This document shows positions 61,476 to 64,000 of a DNA stretch of 64,000 bases, one piece after another. The position numbers and the translations under genes are program-made. The stretch comes from Treponema sp. (GTDB lineage Bacteria > Spirochaetota > Spirochaetia > Treponematales > Treponemataceae): positions 24,551 to 88,550 of the forward strand of contig JAEESZ010000010.1 of NCBI GenBank assembly GCA_016286535.1. The letters run 5' to 3'. The stretch's first letter is position 1, and every line of letters begins with the position of its first letter. The notes under the pieces were generated by a model. It ran no database searches. It saw only the letters and a program-made list of their open reading frames with translations, and was not told the origin of the DNA.

Positions 61476-62887
61476 TATTTTATTCCAAGTTTATTCAGCT
61501 GCTCACTCTCTTCCTTTACAGCCTGATATTCTCCCCTCTTTTTATTTGATGTAATAATTATATTACGGAAGGCAGATAAATCAATCTGCAGACCCTTAAT
61601 TTTTGGACGATTTATAATATCTACCTGAGTTTTAAAGAAAGAATCCAGGGCATTTACCGTTGTAAAGATTGACTGACATTCAGAAATCTGTTTGCATACA
61701 AAATTGTAGATTTTTTCATCAGGATAAGAAATTAGTTTTTCATATTCCATTCCCTGACTTGCAATTCCTGCATAAACCTTACTCTTCTGGGCCAGATCGG
61801 CAAGCAGAGTTTCAATTTCTACTTCCTGCTCCCTCATGGTTCCGGTTTTTACATCAGAGATTTTTACAATACAGGTCTTTGGCTTAGACTTAAGCTTAAA
61901 GGCTTTTTTAAAGGCAGCCCCAATCTTCTTAAAGATAGAAGTTTTATTGGCATAAAAAATATTAAAATTCTCTACGAGTTTTATTCTTATCTGCTCGATT
62001 GTGCTTGCAGCACCACCTATAGCCATAACGGTTTCTATAAGGATATTTTTAGGATTTGGTCCCTTCTTTTTTATTTCCTGTTTAACAGGGGCTTCCCTAA
62101 TCTGAAGCTTCTGCAAAACTTTTTCCCTGAGGACTGCCTTATCCTGGTTGTGATTTTCTGCAATTATTTCATTAATTAAATCTGTATAAAAGGCTTTTTT
62201 ACCCATTACCTTTGGATAAAGTCTTTTGATTTCTGCCATTTCTGCATCCGGTGATTCAGCAGCCTTCTGAGAGTTAAAGTCCGGATGTTCAAAAATGCCC
62301 TTACGGATTTCGCCTTTATATAATTCCTTCTGGAAAACAGCCAGTTCGCTAAGGCATTTTGCTATTGCCCGGGTAGTTTCCTGCCCCTTGGCAGAACAGT
62401 CATTAATCATACTGATAAGGATAGCAGGTGCATTAATTCTGGCCTGAGAAAGCAGGGTTGCAAGGGCGTGGGTATTGCTCTGAGTAGAATTCTGACTGAG
62501 ATTTGACCAGTCAAGGAAGTTATTCAGCTCAATCATCTTTTTAATTTTTGGTGCAGGCATATTGTCTACAGTAAAACGGAAGTAGTTACCTATAAAATCG
62601 AGGATGGCGTCATAGTCAGAAAGGCGCTCGCCTAAAACATTGGCAATATCATTGTCACTAAAAGGACTTGTTGCTGGAACGACAATATCAGAAATGTGTT
62701 TTTCTACTGCGTAAGGATCCGGCGAAATTAAAGCCTTCTTTTTGAGCATTTCGTAAAGATTGTGTACGCAGGAACTTAAAAGCCTGTACTGATTAAGACA
62801 ATCCGGTAAGGCAACTGAGTTAAACCAATTTTGTTTTTGCGCTAATGCAGCCTGCAGCTGCTGATTAAACTGACTATTTTCTTCCAT
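61475..62887 (-). CDS. cytoplasmic helical protein of unknown function
   Basis: 470 aa, predicted mostly helical, no signal peptide. Charged and coiled segments alternate, with a basic stretch around residues 285-350 (QEIKKKGPNPKN, AAFKKAFKLKSKPK). I recognise no domain. It is translationally coupled by a TAATG junction to the peptide-binding protein downstream and follows the coiled-coil gene by 43 nt, so the three may act together. It may be spirochaete-specific. Confidence 0.6.
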   Translation of the reverse strand: MEENSQFNQQLQAALAQKQNWFNSVALPDCLNQYRLLSSCVHNLYEMLKKKALISPDPYAVEKHISDIVVPATSPFSDNDIANVLGERLSDYDAILDFIGNYFRFTVDNMPAPKIKKMIELNNFLDWSNLSQNSTQSNTHALATLLSQARINAPAILISMINDCSAKGQETTRAIAKCLSELAVFQKELYKGEIRKGIFEHPDFNSQKAAESPDAEMAEIKRLYPKVMGKKAFYTDLINEIIAENHNQDKAVLREKVLQKLQIREAPVKQEIKKKGPNPKNILIETVMAIGGAASTIEQIRIKLVENFNIFYANKTSIFKKIGAAFKKAFKLKSKPKTCIVKISDVKTGTMREQEVEIETLLADLAQKSKVYAGIASQGMEYEKLISYPDEKIYNFVCKQISECQSIFTTVNALDSFFKTQVDIINRPKIKGLQIDLSAFRNIIITSNKKRGEYQAVKEESEQLNKLGIK

Positions 62888-62930
62888 ATCTGCTATTATC
62901 GGCAGATATGGTCAAATTTTTGACTAAAAT

Positions 62931-64000
62931 TTACTTTGCAAGCAGTTTTACAATAGTTCCGGCTTCAATAAGACTGATATCTACAGGAAGCTCTTCAGGA
63001 TTCCCCTCTGCATCCTCATTTGTATAAAAGCGGTAAAGTCCGTCGCTGCAAAGCTTTACCCTGCCCTTTACAATGCCTTTATCTGCAGTAAATTCTGCGG
63101 CAACCCCTTCGTTTTCATCCACAAGATATCTCGATTTTTCGGCAATAAATACCTGAATATCAGAAGCATTGGTAGCTGAATAAATTACGGCATTTGCCTT
63201 TGCGGCTGCAAGCAGACCGGTAAAAACATTGCGGGAATTTTCTTCCTGAACCTTCAGTTCTTCCTTTAATTCCTGATTCTTACGGTTTAGCTGCAGGGTT
63301 GTAGATGTAAAGGTCTGTCCCATCTGATTTACAAGCACCTTGTTTGCGGCAACATAAGATGGAATTGTATTCTTCTGGGGAATTGCGGCTATTTTGGAAG
63401 ACAGATACTGATAATCATCATAATAGTTTTGAAAATCTTTTAAAGATGTCTGAATTGAGATGTCCTGAATATTTCCCTGTTCAAGAATTCTTCTGTCGCT
63501 GTAAACAGGAGCCTTAGAGTTTCCCGTATTATTTACAATTTTTGTGGCAGTTCTGTCTTTTATAACCGGGTCAAGTTTATCAATTTCTGCCTGATATTTT
63601 TCCTGAACTTCTTTTACAGAACGGCGCATTTCTTCGCGGTTATCTTTTTGAATCTTATCTATATTTCTCTGCAGTTCAGAAACCCTGTTTTCGTATTTTT
63701 CCGAGATTTCCCTCTGCTCCAGCTGCCTCAACTGCCTTTCTGAATTAAGGGCCTTTTCTTTTTCCTGAGCCTGTTTTACCTTGGAGTTATCGTATTCCGA
63801 AAGCTGTTTCTGATAAGTTTCTATCTGACTGCCTAATTCATCGAGCTGGCCGGCATATTCATTTTTGATTTCTGCAAGACGGGCATTATATTCATCTGTA
63901 ACAAGCTTTGCCCTCTTATCATAATTCACCTTACTCAGCTTAAGCGATTCCAGAACAAATAAATCGTTATCCCGTTTATCTTCAGCCTGCCTTATTTTCT
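62931..64000 (-). CDS. coiled-coil protein of unknown function (5' end outside window)
   Basis: At least 356 codons; the frame is open to the window edge, so the GTG at 63929 is not a reliable start. The N-terminal visible ~150 residues are a charged coiled coil (KLVTDEYNARLAEIKNEY, AQEKEKALNSERQLRQLEQR). The last ~75 residues form a beta-rich domain (AVIYSATNASDIQVFIAEK, GRVKLCSDGLYRFYTN). No family is recognised. It is transcribed with the 470-aa protein and the peptide-binding protein. Confidence 0.65.
   Translation of the reverse strand, partial: KIRQAEDKRDNDLFVLESLKLSKVNYDKRAKLVTDEYNARLAEIKNEYAGQLDELGSQIETYQKQLSEYDNSKVKQAQEKEKALNSERQLRQLEQREISEKYENRVSELQRNIDKIQKDNREEMRRSVKEVQEKYQAEIDKLDPVIKDRTATKIVNNTGNSKAPVYSDRRILEQGNIQDISIQTSLKDFQNYYDDYQYLSSKIAAIPQKNTIPSYVAANKVLVNQMGQTFTSTTLQLNRKNQELKEELKVQEENSRNVFTGLLAAAKANAVIYSATNASDIQVFIAEKSRYLVDENEGVAAEFTADKGIVKGRVKLCSDGLYRFYTNEDAEGNPEELPVDISLIEAGTIVKLLAK

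Noticed and set aside
63929..63931. GTG start codon for the last minus-strand gene
   Set aside because: The frame stays open to the window edge with the same coiled-coil character, so the true start is probably outside.
1..64000. CRISPR arrays, insertion sequences, prophage genes or integron-like features
   Set aside because: No spaced direct-repeat array, transposase, integrase or phage structural gene was seen on either strand.

Overview
The window looks like a chromosomal segment of a Treponema-type spirochaete, probably a gut or rumen carbohydrate fermenter. The grounds are family-level inference from gene content: spirochaete-style lipoproteins with loose lipoboxes, a long ribose-phosphate pyrophosphokinase, a ~50 kDa phosphofructokinase, acetate kinase, formate-THF ligase, GH35 and GH115 glycosidases, a GPH sugar symporter and AT-rich intergenic DNA. 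There is no rRNA, phage, insertion sequence or CRISPR array. One tRNA gene (Leu, anticodon TAA) is present.

Layout. 1-7.9 kb (+): end of an unidentified gene, an XRE-cupin regulator, a phosphodiester-glycosidase-like lipoprotein, citrate synthase, a small secreted protein, an RsuA-type pseudouridine synthase, a lipoprotein, dCMP deaminase and fhs. 7.9-15.4 kb (-): a receiver/ATPase/cNMP-binding regulator, an MBL hydrolase, a HAD phosphatase, an FGGY-like kinase, prs, a nested palindromic element, then an ACT protein and phenylacetate-CoA ligase preceded by a Phe-rich leader ORF. 15.5-21.2 kb (+): an esterase, a ComFB-domain protein, era, ychF and a DUF362 ferredoxin-like protein. 21.2-26.4 kb (-): an HD-GYP protein, GH35, rubredoxin (52 aa) and an acyl-CoA synthetase. 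26.5-34.9 kb (+): a PadR/membrane-protein/DUF4097-like operon, a GPH transporter, hisG-hisB-rnhA and three envelope proteins. 35.1-36.8 kb (-): groEL, followed by an array of duplicated 3' ends. 36.9-41.2 kb: a three-domain response regulator, PHP histidinol-phosphatase, dksA (-), infA, and tyrS behind a Tyr-codon leader peptide. 41.2-47.2 kb (-): a DnaJ protein, GH115, phosphofructokinase and an AEC permease. 47.3-49.0 kb (+): tRNA-Leu and murD. 49.1-55.2 kb (-): leuA, argD, a sensor diguanylate cyclase and ackA. 55.3-64 kb (-): two CotH-kinase paralogues, a peptide-binding protein and two unrecognised proteins, the last cut by the window edge.

How the genes fit together. The metabolic genes describe sugar fermentation (PFK, ackA), C1 metabolism (fhs), hemicellulose use (GH115, GH35, GPH symporter) and amino-acid synthesis (citrate synthase, argD, leuA, his genes). 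The most interesting signals are regulatory. tyrS has a textbook attenuator: a 36-codon ORF with Tyr-Leu-Tyr-Tyr, a 9-bp antiterminator pairing and an intrinsic terminator. The phenylacetate-CoA ligase/ACT operon is preceded by a 20-codon ORF ending in FFSFNFFFA. Together with the ACT protein this suggests that phenylacetate is activated to make phenylalanine, under phenylalanine control. A second theme is tandem duplication of gene 3' ends across the stop codon (groEL, the AEC permease and, weakly, rubredoxin).
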